Assembly: GCA_016709385.1 (NCBI GenBank)
Contig: JADJMW010000021.1
Span: 62,001 to 126,000, forward strand
DNA: 64,000 bases
Direction of reading: 5' to 3'
Source of the DNA: Candidatus Rubrivivax defluviihabitans
GTDB lineage: Bacteria; Pseudomonadota; Gammaproteobacteria; Burkholderiales; Burkholderiaceae_C
A program made the translations under genes and the position numbers. The first letter of the stretch is position 1. Every line of letters begins with the position of its first letter. Of this stretch, positions 1-12,744 are shown piece after piece. Under the pieces are notes generated by a model. That model was given only the letters and a program-made list of their open reading frames with translations. It was not told the origin of the DNA and did not search any database.

Positions 1-732
1 CTGAAACGCGTGGACGTGCAAGCGGACCGCATCGTCATCGGCGCGGCGGCGTCGCTGGAAGTCGCCTGGCAGGCACTGGTGGCCGAGTGGCCCACGCTGC
101 GCGACGTCTGGCTGCGTTTTGCCGCGCTGCCGCTGCGCGTGGCCGGCACCATGGGCGGCAATGTCGCCAACGGTTCGCCCATCGGCGACTCCGCGCCGGT
201 ATTGATGGCGCTGGGCGCGACCCTCGTGCTGCGGCTGGGCGAGCAAGTGCGTTCGATGCCGCTGGAAGACTTCTATGTCGGCTACATGCAGAACCGGCTC
301 GAAGCGGGCGAGTTTCTGCAAGCCATCGAAGTGCCGCGCCGCGGCGAGCGCCACCAGGCGGTGCGTGCCTACAAGATCTCCAAGCGCTTCGACTGCGATA
401 TCTCGGCCGTCTGCGCCGCTCTTGCCATCGAGCTCGACGGCGAGCGCATCGTCTCGGCGCGGCTGGCCTTCGGTGGCCTGGCCGCCACGGTGAAACGCGC
501 GGCGCAGGCCGAAGCCGCGCTGCTGGGCCAGCCCTGGACCGAAGCCAACTTGAAGCTGGCCATGGCCGCGCTGGCGCACGACTACACGCCACTCACCGAC
601 ATGCGCGCGAGCGCCGCTTACCGCCTGCAAGTGGCGCAGAACCTGCTGCGCCGCTTCTGGCTGGAAACGCGGCCCATCGACCCGCTGCCCGAGAGCGCCG
701 TCAACGTCTGGGCGCGCGAGGCGCTGGCATGA
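1..732 (+). CDS. xdhA: Xanthine dehydrogenase small subunit (C-terminal part)
   Basis: This is the 3' part of the iron-sulfur/FAD subunit of xanthine dehydrogenase, which oxidises hypoxanthine and xanthine to urate in the cytoplasm. The reading frame is open from base 1, so the start and the N-terminal [2Fe-2S] domains lie outside the window. The visible part is the FAD-binding domain with the signature GTMGGNVANGSPIGDSAP (about residue 47 of the visible part), followed by the CO-dehydrogenase flavoprotein C-terminal domain. The stop overlaps the xdhB start by 4 bp (ATGA), so the two are translationally coupled. Confident as a family call. Confidence 0.93.
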   Translation: MKRVDVQADRIVIGAAASLEVAWQALVAEWPTLRDVWLRFAALPLRVAGTMGGNVANGSPIGDSAPVLMALGATLVLRLGEQVRSMPLEDFYVGYMQNRLEAGEFLQAIEVPRRGERHQAVRAYKISKRFDCDISAVCAALAIELDGERIVSARLAFGGLAATVKRAAQAEAALLGQPWTEANLKLAMAALAHDYTPLTDMRASAAYRLQVAQNLLRRFWLETRPIDPLPESAVNVWAREALA

Positions 733-3134
733 ACAAGCCCTTGAAGCTGCCCGACCGGCCCGACCTGCCCGACAGCGCCACCGCCTTCGCCCAGGTCGGC
801 GTGAGCCGCCCGCACGAATCGGCGCACCTGCACGTGGCCGGCACCGCGCCCTATACCGACGACCTGCCCGAGCTCGCCGGCACCCTGCAGGCGGCGCTGG
901 GCCTGTCGCCGCTGGCGCACGGCGTCATCGATTTGCTCGACCTCGATCTGCTGCGCGCGCTGCCCGGCGTGGTGGACGTGTTCTCGGCGCGCGACATCCC
1001 GGGTGACAACGACTGCGGCTCGCTGGTGCACGACGACCCCATCCTCGCCGGCGAGGCCGGCGCCACGCTGCGCTACCTGGGGCAGCCGGTGTTCGCCGTG
1101 GTGGCGACCACACGCGACGCCGCGCGCCGGGCCGCGGCACGGGCCAGGGACGTCATCCGCGCCACGCCGCTGCCGCCGGTGCTGACGGCGCAAGAAGCCC
1201 ATGCCGCGCAGCAGTACGTGGTGCCGCCCATGCACCTGCAGCGCGGCGATGCCGCTTCCGCCATCGCCGCCGCCCCTTACCGGCTGCAACGCAGCTTCGA
1301 CGTCGGCGGCCAGGAGCAGTTCTACCTGGAAGGCCAGATCTCGTACGCGCTGCCGCAGGAAGACGGTGGCATCAAGCTGCTGTGCTCCACCCAGCACCCC
1401 AGCGAGATGCAGCACCTGGTGGCGCACGCGCTGCGCCGGCCGGCGCACGCGGTGCAGGTGGAGTGCCGGCGCATGGGCGGCGGCTTCGGCGGCAAGGAAT
1501 CGCAGTCGGGGCTGTTCGCCTGCGTCGCCGCGGTGGCCGCGGCGCGCCTGAAGCGACCGGTGAAGCTGCGCCTGGATCGCGACGACGATTTTCTGATCAC
1601 CGGCCGCCGCCACTGCTTCCACTTCGAGGCCGAGGTCGGCTACGACGACGAAGGCCGCATCCTCGGCGCCGAGGTGACGATGGTCTCGCGCGCCGGCCAT
1701 TCGGCGGATCTTTCGGGCCCGGTGATGACACGGGCGCTGTGCCACTTCGACAATGCCTACTGGCTGCCTGCGGTGGCCGCGCACGGCTATTCGGCACGCA
1801 CGAATACGCAGAGCAATACCGCCTTTCGCGGTTTCGGCGGGCCGCAGGGGGCCTTCGCCATCGAGGTCCTGCTCGACTCGGTGGCGCGTGCGCTGGGCCG
1901 CGACCCGCTGCAGGTGCGGCGCGCCAACTTCTACGGCGTCGACACGAACAACGTCACGCCGGCAGCGGGAAACGGCGTGGTCACGCCGTATGGCCAGACC
2001 GTCGACGACAACATCCTGCACGAACTGGTGGCCGAACTGGAACGTGACAGCGGCTACGCCGAACGCCGCGCCGCCATCGCCGACTTCAATGCCGAGAGCC
2101 CAGTGCTGAAGAAGGGGCTGGCGCTGACGCCGGTGAAATTCGGCATCGCCTTCAACGTGACGCACCTCAACCAGGCCGGGGCGCTGGTGCATGTTTATAC
2201 CGACGGCTCGGTGCTGGTGAACCATGGCGGCACCGAGATGGGGCAGGGGCTGAATACCAAGGTGGCGCAGGTGGTGGCGCACGAACTCGGCCTGCCCTTC
2301 GAGCGCGTGCGCTGCACCGCCACCGACACGCACAAGGTGGCCAACACCTCGGCCACCGCGGCCAGCACCGGCAGCGACCTGAACGGCAAGGCGGCGCAGG
2401 ACGCAGCGCGCCGCATCCGCGAGCGGCTGGCGGCCTTCGCCGCCGCGCGCTGGGGCGGCGCGCCCGACGACGTGTGCTTCGCCGACGGCGAGGTCTTCGT
2501 CGGTGGCCAGTCCATCGCCTTCGCCGAGGTCGTGGGCCAGGCCTACCTGGCGCGCGTGCAGCTGTGGAGCGACGGCTTCTACGCCACGCCCGGCCTCAGC
2601 TGGGACAAGCAGGCGATGCAAGGCCACCCCTTCCACTATTTCGCCTATGGCGCCGCGGTGAGCGAGGTGCTGGTGGACACGCTCACCGGCGAATGGAAGC
2701 TGCTGCGCGCGGATCTCTTGCACGACGCCGGGCGCTCGCTCAACCCGGCGCTGGACATCGGCCAGGTCGAAGGTGCCTTCATCCAGGGCATGGGCTGGCT
2801 GACGATGGAAGAACTGGTGTGGCACCCGGCCGACGGTTCGCCCAAGGCCGGTTTGCTGCTGACGCATGCACCGAGCACCTACAAGATCCCCACCGCCAAC
2901 GACTGCCCGCCGGTCTTCAATACGCGCCTGTTCGACCAGCCCAACCGCGTCGACAGCATCCACCGCAGCAAGGCCGTGGGCGAGCCGCCACTGCTGCTGT
3001 CGTTCTCGGTCTTCTTCGCCCTCCGCGACGCCATCTCGGCCGCGGGCGGCCACCGTGTGGACCCGCCGCTGCAGGCGCCGGCCACGCCCGAGGCCATCCT
3101 GCGCGCCATCGTCGCGGTGCAGGCGGCGGCGTGA
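729..3134 (+). CDS. xdhB: Xanthine dehydrogenase molybdopterin-binding subunit
   Basis: This is the large catalytic subunit, binding the molybdenum cofactor, 801 residues and full length for the family. Visible motifs are GQEQFYLEGQ near residue 195, the Moco-binding loop GGGFGGKE near 251, FRGFGGPQG near 366, MGQGLNTK near 504, and GEPPLL near 750 carrying the catalytic glutamate. The ATG at 729 overlaps the xdhA stop and starts a typical N-terminus. It forms the core of an XdhABC complex with its neighbours; xdhC follows 37 bp downstream and supplies the maturation factor. Confidence 0.96.
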   Translation: MNKPLKLPDRPDLPDSATAFAQVGVSRPHESAHLHVAGTAPYTDDLPELAGTLQAALGLSPLAHGVIDLLDLDLLRALPGVVDVFSARDIPGDNDCGSLVHDDPILAGEAGATLRYLGQPVFAVVATTRDAARRAAARARDVIRATPLPPVLTAQEAHAAQQYVVPPMHLQRGDAASAIAAAPYRLQRSFDVGGQEQFYLEGQISYALPQEDGGIKLLCSTQHPSEMQHLVAHALRRPAHAVQVECRRMGGGFGGKESQSGLFACVAAVAAARLKRPVKLRLDRDDDFLITGRRHCFHFEAEVGYDDEGRILGAEVTMVSRAGHSADLSGPVMTRALCHFDNAYWLPAVAAHGYSARTNTQSNTAFRGFGGPQGAFAIEVLLDSVARALGRDPLQVRRANFYGVDTNNVTPAAGNGVVTPYGQTVDDNILHELVAELERDSGYAERRAAIADFNAESPVLKKGLALTPVKFGIAFNVTHLNQAGALVHVYTDGSVLVNHGGTEMGQGLNTKVAQVVAHELGLPFERVRCTATDTHKVANTSATAASTGSDLNGKAAQDAARRIRERLAAFAAARWGGAPDDVCFADGEVFVGGQSIAFAEVVGQAYLARVQLWSDGFYATPGLSWDKQAMQGHPFHYFAYGAAVSEVLVDTLTGEWKLLRADLLHDAGRSLNPALDIGQVEGAFIQGMGWLTMEELVWHPADGSPKAGLLLTHAPSTYKIPTANDCPPVFNTRLFDQPNRVDSIHRSKAVGEPPLLLSFSVFFALRDAISAAGGHRVDPPLQAPATPEAILRAIVAVQAAA

Positions 3135-3171
3135 TGCCGGCCCCAGTGCCCGACGGCGTTTTCGCGACGCG

Positions 3172-3966
3172 ATGGCCCCGGCGCTGATCGACGCCGCCCG
3201 CCGCTGGCGTGCCGCAGCGCGGCCGGCCGTGGTGGTGGCGGTGCTGCGCACCCGCGGCTCGGTGCCGCGCGAAGCCGGCACGCGCATGCTGGTGGCCGCC
3301 GACGAAGTGCTGGGCAGCATCGGCGGCGGCCACCTCGAGCTTGCCGCGATCGCCGATGCCCGCGCGCTGCTGGCGCGTGGTGGCGCACCGTTCGAGCAGC
3401 ACATCGCCCTGGGTCCGACGCTGGGCCAATGCTGCGGCGGCACACTCGACCTGCGCTTCACGCTGCTGGCCGGCGACGACCCGGCGGCCTGGCCGCTGCC
3501 GGCGCCGCGCTTCATGCTGCAGCTCTACGGCGCCGGTCATGTGGGCCGCGCCATCGTGCGCCTGCTCGCCGGCATCCACTGCCGCGTGCAGTGGATCGAC
3601 GAACGCGAAAGCGAATTTCCCACTGAGCCGCTGCCGCCGCATATCGAGCGGATCTGCGTCGAGCCGGTGGAGGCGGAAGTGGCGCTGGCGCCGCCGGGCG
3701 CCTTCCATCTCGTGCTCACGCACAGCCACGACCTCGACCTGGCACTCACCCAGGCCATCCTGCGGCGCGGCGACTTCGGCTGGTTCGGCCTCATCGGGTC
3801 TGGAACGAAGCGCGCGCGTTTCGAACACCGGCTGCGCGAACGCGGCTTCGCCAACGATCTGATCGAGCGCATGGTGTGCCCGATCGGCCTGCCCGGCATC
3901 GCCGGCAAGGAACCCGAGGTGATTGCGGTCTCGGTGGTGGCGCAGCTGCTGCAGGCATCGCACTGA
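3172..3966 (+). CDS. xdhC: Xanthine dehydrogenase accessory protein XdhC
   Basis: XdhC binds and protects sulfurated molybdenum cofactor and inserts it into XdhB. The protein is 264 residues. It shows the N-terminal XdhC/CoxI domain with GSVPREAGTRM and SIGGGHLE, the conserved LGQCCGG loop near residue 85, and a C-terminal Rossmann domain with YGAGHVGRA near residue 120. The ATG at 3172 gives the expected N-terminus MAPALIDAARRW. The gene ends 9 bp from the convergent hsdR gene, which marks the junction between the purine-catabolism operon and the restriction locus. Confidence 0.94.
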   Translation: MAPALIDAARRWRAAARPAVVVAVLRTRGSVPREAGTRMLVAADEVLGSIGGGHLELAAIADARALLARGGAPFEQHIALGPTLGQCCGGTLDLRFTLLAGDDPAAWPLPAPRFMLQLYGAGHVGRAIVRLLAGIHCRVQWIDERESEFPTEPLPPHIERICVEPVEAEVALAPPGAFHLVLTHSHDLDLALTQAILRRGDFGWFGLIGSGTKRARFEHRLRERGFANDLIERMVCPIGLPGIAGKEPEVIAVSVVAQLLQASH

Positions 3967-3975
3967 GCCCCAGGC

Positions 3976-3978
<3 letters not shown>
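3964..3978. terminator. Hairpin spanning both convergent stop codons
   Basis: A perfect 6-bp stem with a 3-base loop (TGAGCC, CCA, GGCTCA) contains the xdhC stop codon in its left arm and the hsdR stop codon, read on the other strand, in its right arm. It could act as a small bidirectional terminator, but neither side has a T-run, so the call is tentative. Almost the same hairpin recurs inside folC at 54358-54373. Confidence 0.35.
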
Positions 3979-7146
<3,168 letters not shown>

Positions 7147-7288
7147 GCTGCTGGGGCCTCCGGCGCTTAGCAGGTGCTTAACAAGCTAAGCCGCAAGTCA
7201 TTGATTTTCCGGACATTTTTCCAAAGTCCGCCCTGCTCCGGCGATTGCTAAGCCCATGCTATGCCTTCGGCCACAGATTTTGGCCCGC
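7147..7288 (-). promoter_or_regulatory. Gap upstream of hsdR with repeated heptamers
   Basis: This 142-bp stretch is the only real gap in the restriction locus and is visibly richer in A+T than its surroundings. It holds GCTTAGC at 7165-7171 and its inverse GCTAAGC at 7185-7191 and 7247-7253. It also holds an inverted repeat CGGAC/GTCCG at 7210-7214 and 7226-7230 with an 11-base spacer. I see no convincing -35/-10 pair. It may hold a separate promoter or operator for hsdR. Confidence 0.3.
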
Positions 7289-7876
7289 TCAGGCAGGCTG
7301 CCAGCCCATCTCAAGCGCCAGACGCCGCACCCCCGCCACGAACACCTGAAAGCTGCGAGACCGGTTTTTCTCGGCGCCGCGCAGAGCAACGCCCATCCGC
7401 CGCGCGCCCTGGCCCTTATGGAAGGCAGGCAATACACGCTGAACCTCCGCAGAAGGCTTTTGCCAGGCGTCTGGATCGACAAAGCGCTTGCGCATCGCGG
7501 GGCCACACAGCTTGGGCTCGACGTACGCCGCGGCCAACGCATCCAGGTCGCCAAGGTACCAGGCTTCCAGCTCCTGACAGGCCAAGCGCACCAGCGTATC
7601 CGGCCTTCCGCTGTCAGCACACAGCTTGACCAGGCGCGCTTTGACTTCCTCGCAGGCCGCGGCATCGTTGTCGCGCAGCACAACAAAGCGGTCACCCGGC
7701 ACCTGCCAGGCCGCCAGCTTGCGCGGCACGCTGCGGTCCAGGTCGCTCTTGCCTTCGTGCGGCACACATAGGAAGTGCTCGCCTTCCACCCAGCCCGGCA
7801 CCAGCCTGGGCAACAGGCCTGCCAGCAGGTGCTTCATCGACGGCTCTTCCAGAAGGAAGACCAGCCGCCCTCGCAT
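7289..7876 (-). CDS. DUF4276 family protein, possible TOPRIM-like effector
   Basis: This 195-residue protein matches what I know of the DUF4276 family: an N-terminal RLVFLLEEPSMKHLL (acidic E10/E11), PHEGKSDL near 39, a DxD in VVLRDNDAAAC (D69, D71), and ELEAWYLGD near 102-110. An acidic residue after a first strand followed by DxD is compatible with a TOPRIM-like metal site, but that is inference. The ATG at 7876 overlaps the upstream ATPase stop as TGATG, so the two are translationally coupled. A start 11 codons earlier (7909) is possible but lies inside the ATPase gene. No function is established; see findings. Confidence 0.8.
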   Translation of the reverse strand: MRGRLVFLLEEPSMKHLLAGLLPRLVPGWVEGEHFLCVPHEGKSDLDRSVPRKLAAWQVPGDRFVVLRDNDAAACEEVKARLVKLCADSGRPDTLVRLACQELEAWYLGDLDALAAAYVEPKLCGPAMRKRFVDPDAWQKPSAEVQRVLPAFHKGQGARRMGVALRGAEKNRSRSFQVFVAGVRRLALEMGWQPA

Positions 7877-9060
7877 CAGTTCACGCCCTCGAACAGGCCC
7901 TGCTTCCACAGATAACCCGGCAGATCGCCCGCCTTGAACAAGGCCTGCAGATTGGCCGAATCGGCCGCGCAGCGGATGGTGGTGAAGCCTGCGTCTTTGC
8001 GCAGACAGAAAATCTCTTCCAAGGTCAACGCATTTAGGAAATCGGGCGAGTGGCTGGAAATGAACACCTGCCCGCCCCGCCTCGCGTAGTCGCGGAATTC
8101 CTCGGCCAACTCGGGCAGCAGCTCGGGGTAGAGCTGGTTCTCGGGCTCTTCCACGGCCAGCAGCGGGTAGGGTTTGGGGTCGTTCAGCAGCACCAGGTAG
8201 GCAAACATCTTGATCGTGCCGTCCGACACGTGGCGCGCAATGAACGGGTCCTTGAAGCTGCCGTCCTGAAAGCGCAGTACCAGGCGCCCGTCCTCGGTCT
8301 GCCGCGGCTCCACCACCGACACGCCTGGCACCCGCTGCTGCATGGCCTTCAGGATGCGATCGAAGGCCGGCCGGTGGTGTTCGAACAAGTAGTTGGCCAC
8401 CAGCGACAGGTTCTCTCCGCGAGTGGACAGATGCTCGGCCAGGCCGTCCTCCTGGCTGGGCTGCGCGTCGGAGACATGGAAATCCGAGATGTGCCAGTTC
8501 TCGATCATGAGACGGAAGGCGCTGGCCGCCTTGAAGCGGTCGAATTGGCCCAGACCCTTCACCGCCAAGATATCGGGCGCGTCCAGCGCCTGCTCTTCGC
8601 GAACAAGCGCTTCGTCCACCTTTGAGAAATCTTCCTCGTTTGTGATGGCGTAGCCCTGGCCGTGCGCGAAGTCAAGGAAGTGGAAAGGCTTGCCGTTTGC
8701 GCCGCGCTTGTAGCGCAGCACCTCGCGTGCCACTACCGCCCGCCCGGTGGCGTCAGGTTCGATTTTCAGGATGTAGGTCACCAAGCGCTCGTAACCTGTG
8801 ATCTCTAGACGGAACTGCAGGGTGAACTCGATAGGCTGATCGGTAAAACCGCGGCTGGCCAATTCTTTGTAGCCGCCACGCTTGGACACCGCCTTGCCGA
8901 CGTTCATGGCCAGCGCGTCTTTCAGGAACGAGAACACGTCGAACAGCGTCGACTTGCCTGTGCCGTTGGCGCCCACCAGCACACACAGGCGCGGAATGTT
9001 CTGCAACTTCGCGTCGCGGAACAGGCGGTAGTTCTTGATCTCGATGGATTCAATCTGCAT
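7876..9060 (-). CDS. AAA family ATPase (OLD/AbiL-like, AAA_21 type)
   Basis: This is a 394-residue SMC/ABC-like ATPase with the AAA_21 layout. It begins MQIESIEIKNYRLFRD, has Walker A GANGTGKST at residues 30-38, a long helical middle, the combined signature and Walker B region LLAVEEPENQLYPEL, and a terminal FISSHSPDFLNAL switch-histidine motif. It has no nuclease domain of its own, unlike OLD proteins, so the adjacent DUF4276 protein is the likely effector partner. The ATG at 9060 overlaps the end of hsdS by 11 bp; an upstream codon at 9075 adds MPRPP and is less likely. It is embedded within a type I restriction operon. Confidence 0.88.
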   Translation of the reverse strand: MQIESIEIKNYRLFRDAKLQNIPRLCVLVGANGTGKSTLFDVFSFLKDALAMNVGKAVSKRGGYKELASRGFTDQPIEFTLQFRLEITGYERLVTYILKIEPDATGRAVVAREVLRYKRGANGKPFHFLDFAHGQGYAITNEEDFSKVDEALVREEQALDAPDILAVKGLGQFDRFKAASAFRLMIENWHISDFHVSDAQPSQEDGLAEHLSTRGENLSLVANYLFEHHRPAFDRILKAMQQRVPGVSVVEPRQTEDGRLVLRFQDGSFKDPFIARHVSDGTIKMFAYLVLLNDPKPYPLLAVEEPENQLYPELLPELAEEFRDYARRGGQVFISSHSPDFLNALTLEEIFCLRKDAGFTTIRCAADSANLQALFKAGDLPGYLWKQGLFEGVN

Positions 9061-10391
9061 AGGGGGCCTCGGCAATGGCTTCTTGGGCCAGGGGCAAGCG
9101 TAGCTGACCGGATATCAGGCGGGGGAGGAGGGTGTCGCGTAGGGTGGCGAGGGTTTGGGTTTGCTGCTCGTTCGAGACCAGGCGACTGAACAGCGGCGAC
9201 GCAACAGCGAGGAATGCATCGATCACGGGTGACGACGGCACCAATGCAGGGATCGGCCGAAACGCCTTCTTGCTGATCTCCATGAAGGTCGATCCATTGG
9301 CGCGTGCCTTGATGCCCTCCATGTTCTGCTGGCACCAGAAGAGCATGTACAGCGGCGGCAGCAGGCTACCCGGCAGCATGGCGATGTAGCCCTGATTGAT
9401 GGCTACCGGAACCTGGGTAATGGCGAGATAGCCGATCGGCGCGCGCGATGACATCACCAACGTTCCAACCGGCAGCAGGCCGGACCCAATCTTTGCGAGC
9501 CCTTTGGTCGATAGTCGCCGCTCGGTACTCAGCAGCACGGGCGCCGGCAACCCTGAAAGGTCCTTGGGCGTGGTCCATGCATGCTCTTCAGGGCTCCAGT
9601 AGCTTGGGTCCTTCGTATCGGGTGTAGCGCCGCCAACGCATTCGACTGCATCGCCGACGGGCTGCACCGACCAGCCCTTCGGCACCAACCCCAACGACGA
9701 CTCCTCGAAGCTGTCCGGAAACAAGGCCGCCGTGGCTTCGTCCATGCCGGCCGGCGCCAGGCCTTGCTGCTTGGCGCGAACGGGATCGAAGTCGACGAAC
9801 CACGACTTGAACAGCGCCTGCGCGATGGCTTCGAGGGTGGCGTTGGTTTCGCGCAGGAGGGCGATGCGGTCGTCGAGTGCACGCAGCGCGGCCGAAATTG
9901 ACCGCTGCACATCCACTGGAGGCAGCCTGAGTTTGATCTGCTTCAGCGACGCGAGTGGTTGACCGATCCCGGGCGTACCAACCTGCGAAGCGTTCTTCAG
10001 AAGCTCGAATCGACCAGCCTCGGACTTGAAGAAGTAGTAGATGAAGTCCGGGTGGGCGCGGCTCGCAGAGCATGTCAGCTTCATTAAGCTCGACGAAAGC
10101 ACGTACCGCTCACCATCGTTTGGCACGATGCCCACTTCACCGATGGCCCCACGGTGAGGGAACACCAGATCGTTCGGCAGCAGGTTCGCCGAGGTCAGTT
10201 CGTCCGCCTTCTCAGGCGTGATGAAGACAAAGTCGCCCGAGACGGATCTGCCCCCAGTCAGGTTGGTACCTCGCACCACGCGAACGCCCTCGCTGACATA
10301 GCAGTCGCTCTTCATCCTTGAGCCGAAAGGTCCGATGGCGATGCTGCTCGGTCGATTCGCCTTGATGTCGTCTACCGAGACCAGGGGCCAA

Positions 10392-10402
<11 letters not shown>
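9050..10402 (-). CDS. hsdS: Type I restriction-modification specificity subunit S
   Basis: HsdS chooses the DNA target for both methylation and cleavage. The 450-residue protein has two target-recognition domains (about residues 1-165 and 215-385). Each is followed by a conserved helix: DDRIALLRETNATLEAIAQ with FKSWFVDFDPVRAK in the middle, and TLATLRDTLLPRLISGQLRL at the end. Its base composition is less G+C-rich than its neighbours, as is common for exchangeable specificity genes. It overlaps hsdM by 11 bp and the ATPase gene by 11 bp. Full length. Confidence 0.95.
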
Positions 10403-11945
<1,543 letters not shown>

Positions 11946-11965
11946 GGGCGGGGCGGGGTGGGCAG

Positions 11966-12744
11966 TCAGCGCCCGGTGAACTGCGGTTCGCGCTTGGCGG
12001 CGAAAGCGGCCAGCCCTTCGCGCAGGTCGGCGCTGGCGGCGCAGGCCGCTTCGCGCTCGCGCAGCCGCGCCGGGTCGGAGGCGCCGCGCGCGATCTCGTT
12101 CAGCGACTGCTTCATGCCGCGCAGCGCCAGCGGGGCGTTGGCGGCCAGCGCGGCGGCAAGGGTGTCCACCTCGGCGTCGAGCCGTTCCGGCGGCACCAGC
12201 GTGTCCAGGTAGCCGATGCGCAGCAACTCGTCGGCCGCCAGGCTTTCGGCCAGCAGGAACAGCCGCTTGGCCGCCGCCAGCCCCAGCCGCGAGACAAAAC
12301 GCTGCAGGCCGCTGGCGTAGTAGTGCAGCCCGAGCCGCGCCGCCGGCATGCGCAGCTGCATGCCCTGCACGCCGATGCGGAAGTCGCAGGCCAGCGCCAG
12401 GTCGGTGGCGCCGCCGAAGACGCTGCCGTTCAGCCGTGCGATGGTCGGCACGGCCAAGGCTTCCAGCGCGTCGACGGTGTGCTCGAAGAGCCGCGGGTCG
12501 GCGCTGGCGGCATCTTCGGACTCGTCGAGTTCGCCGAGATGAAAGCCGGCACAGAAGGCGCGCCCGCTGCCGGTGAGCACGAGCACGCGCACGCCGGGGT
12601 CGGCGGCGATGCGCGCCAAGTGGTCCTGCAGCGCCAGCAGGTCCTCGCGGTGCAGCCGGTTCAGGTGCTGCGGCCGGTTCAGCGTGATCGTCGCGCGGCC
12701 GCCCGGCCCAGCGCCAGCAGCGGCGGGCCGGCCGGCGGCGTCAT
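11966..12744 (-). CDS. Enoyl-CoA hydratase/isomerase family protein, apparent 5' frameshift
   Basis: This is a crotonase-fold protein. It shows TITLNRPQHLNRL at the N-terminus, the oxyanion-hole segment GRAFCAGFHL, and LNGSVFGGATDLALACDFRI. The natural start appears to be the ATG at 12744, which overlaps the serA stop as ATGA and reads MTPPAGPPLLALGRAAA, but that frame stops at 12679. The conserved body lies in another frame, open only from a GTG at 12781 inside serA. The span is 779 bp, one base short of 260 codons, which fits a one-base deletion in the GC-only stretch around 12692-12712. Either a sequencing error or a real lesion. The exact substrate is unknown. Confidence 0.75.

Noticed and set aside
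618..3515. A 965-codon open frame on the minus strand opposite xdhB and xdhC
   Set aside because: It is an antisense shadow of a high-G+C coding region: no family motifs, skewed His/Arg/Ala composition, and the plus strand carries clear xanthine dehydrogenase motifs.
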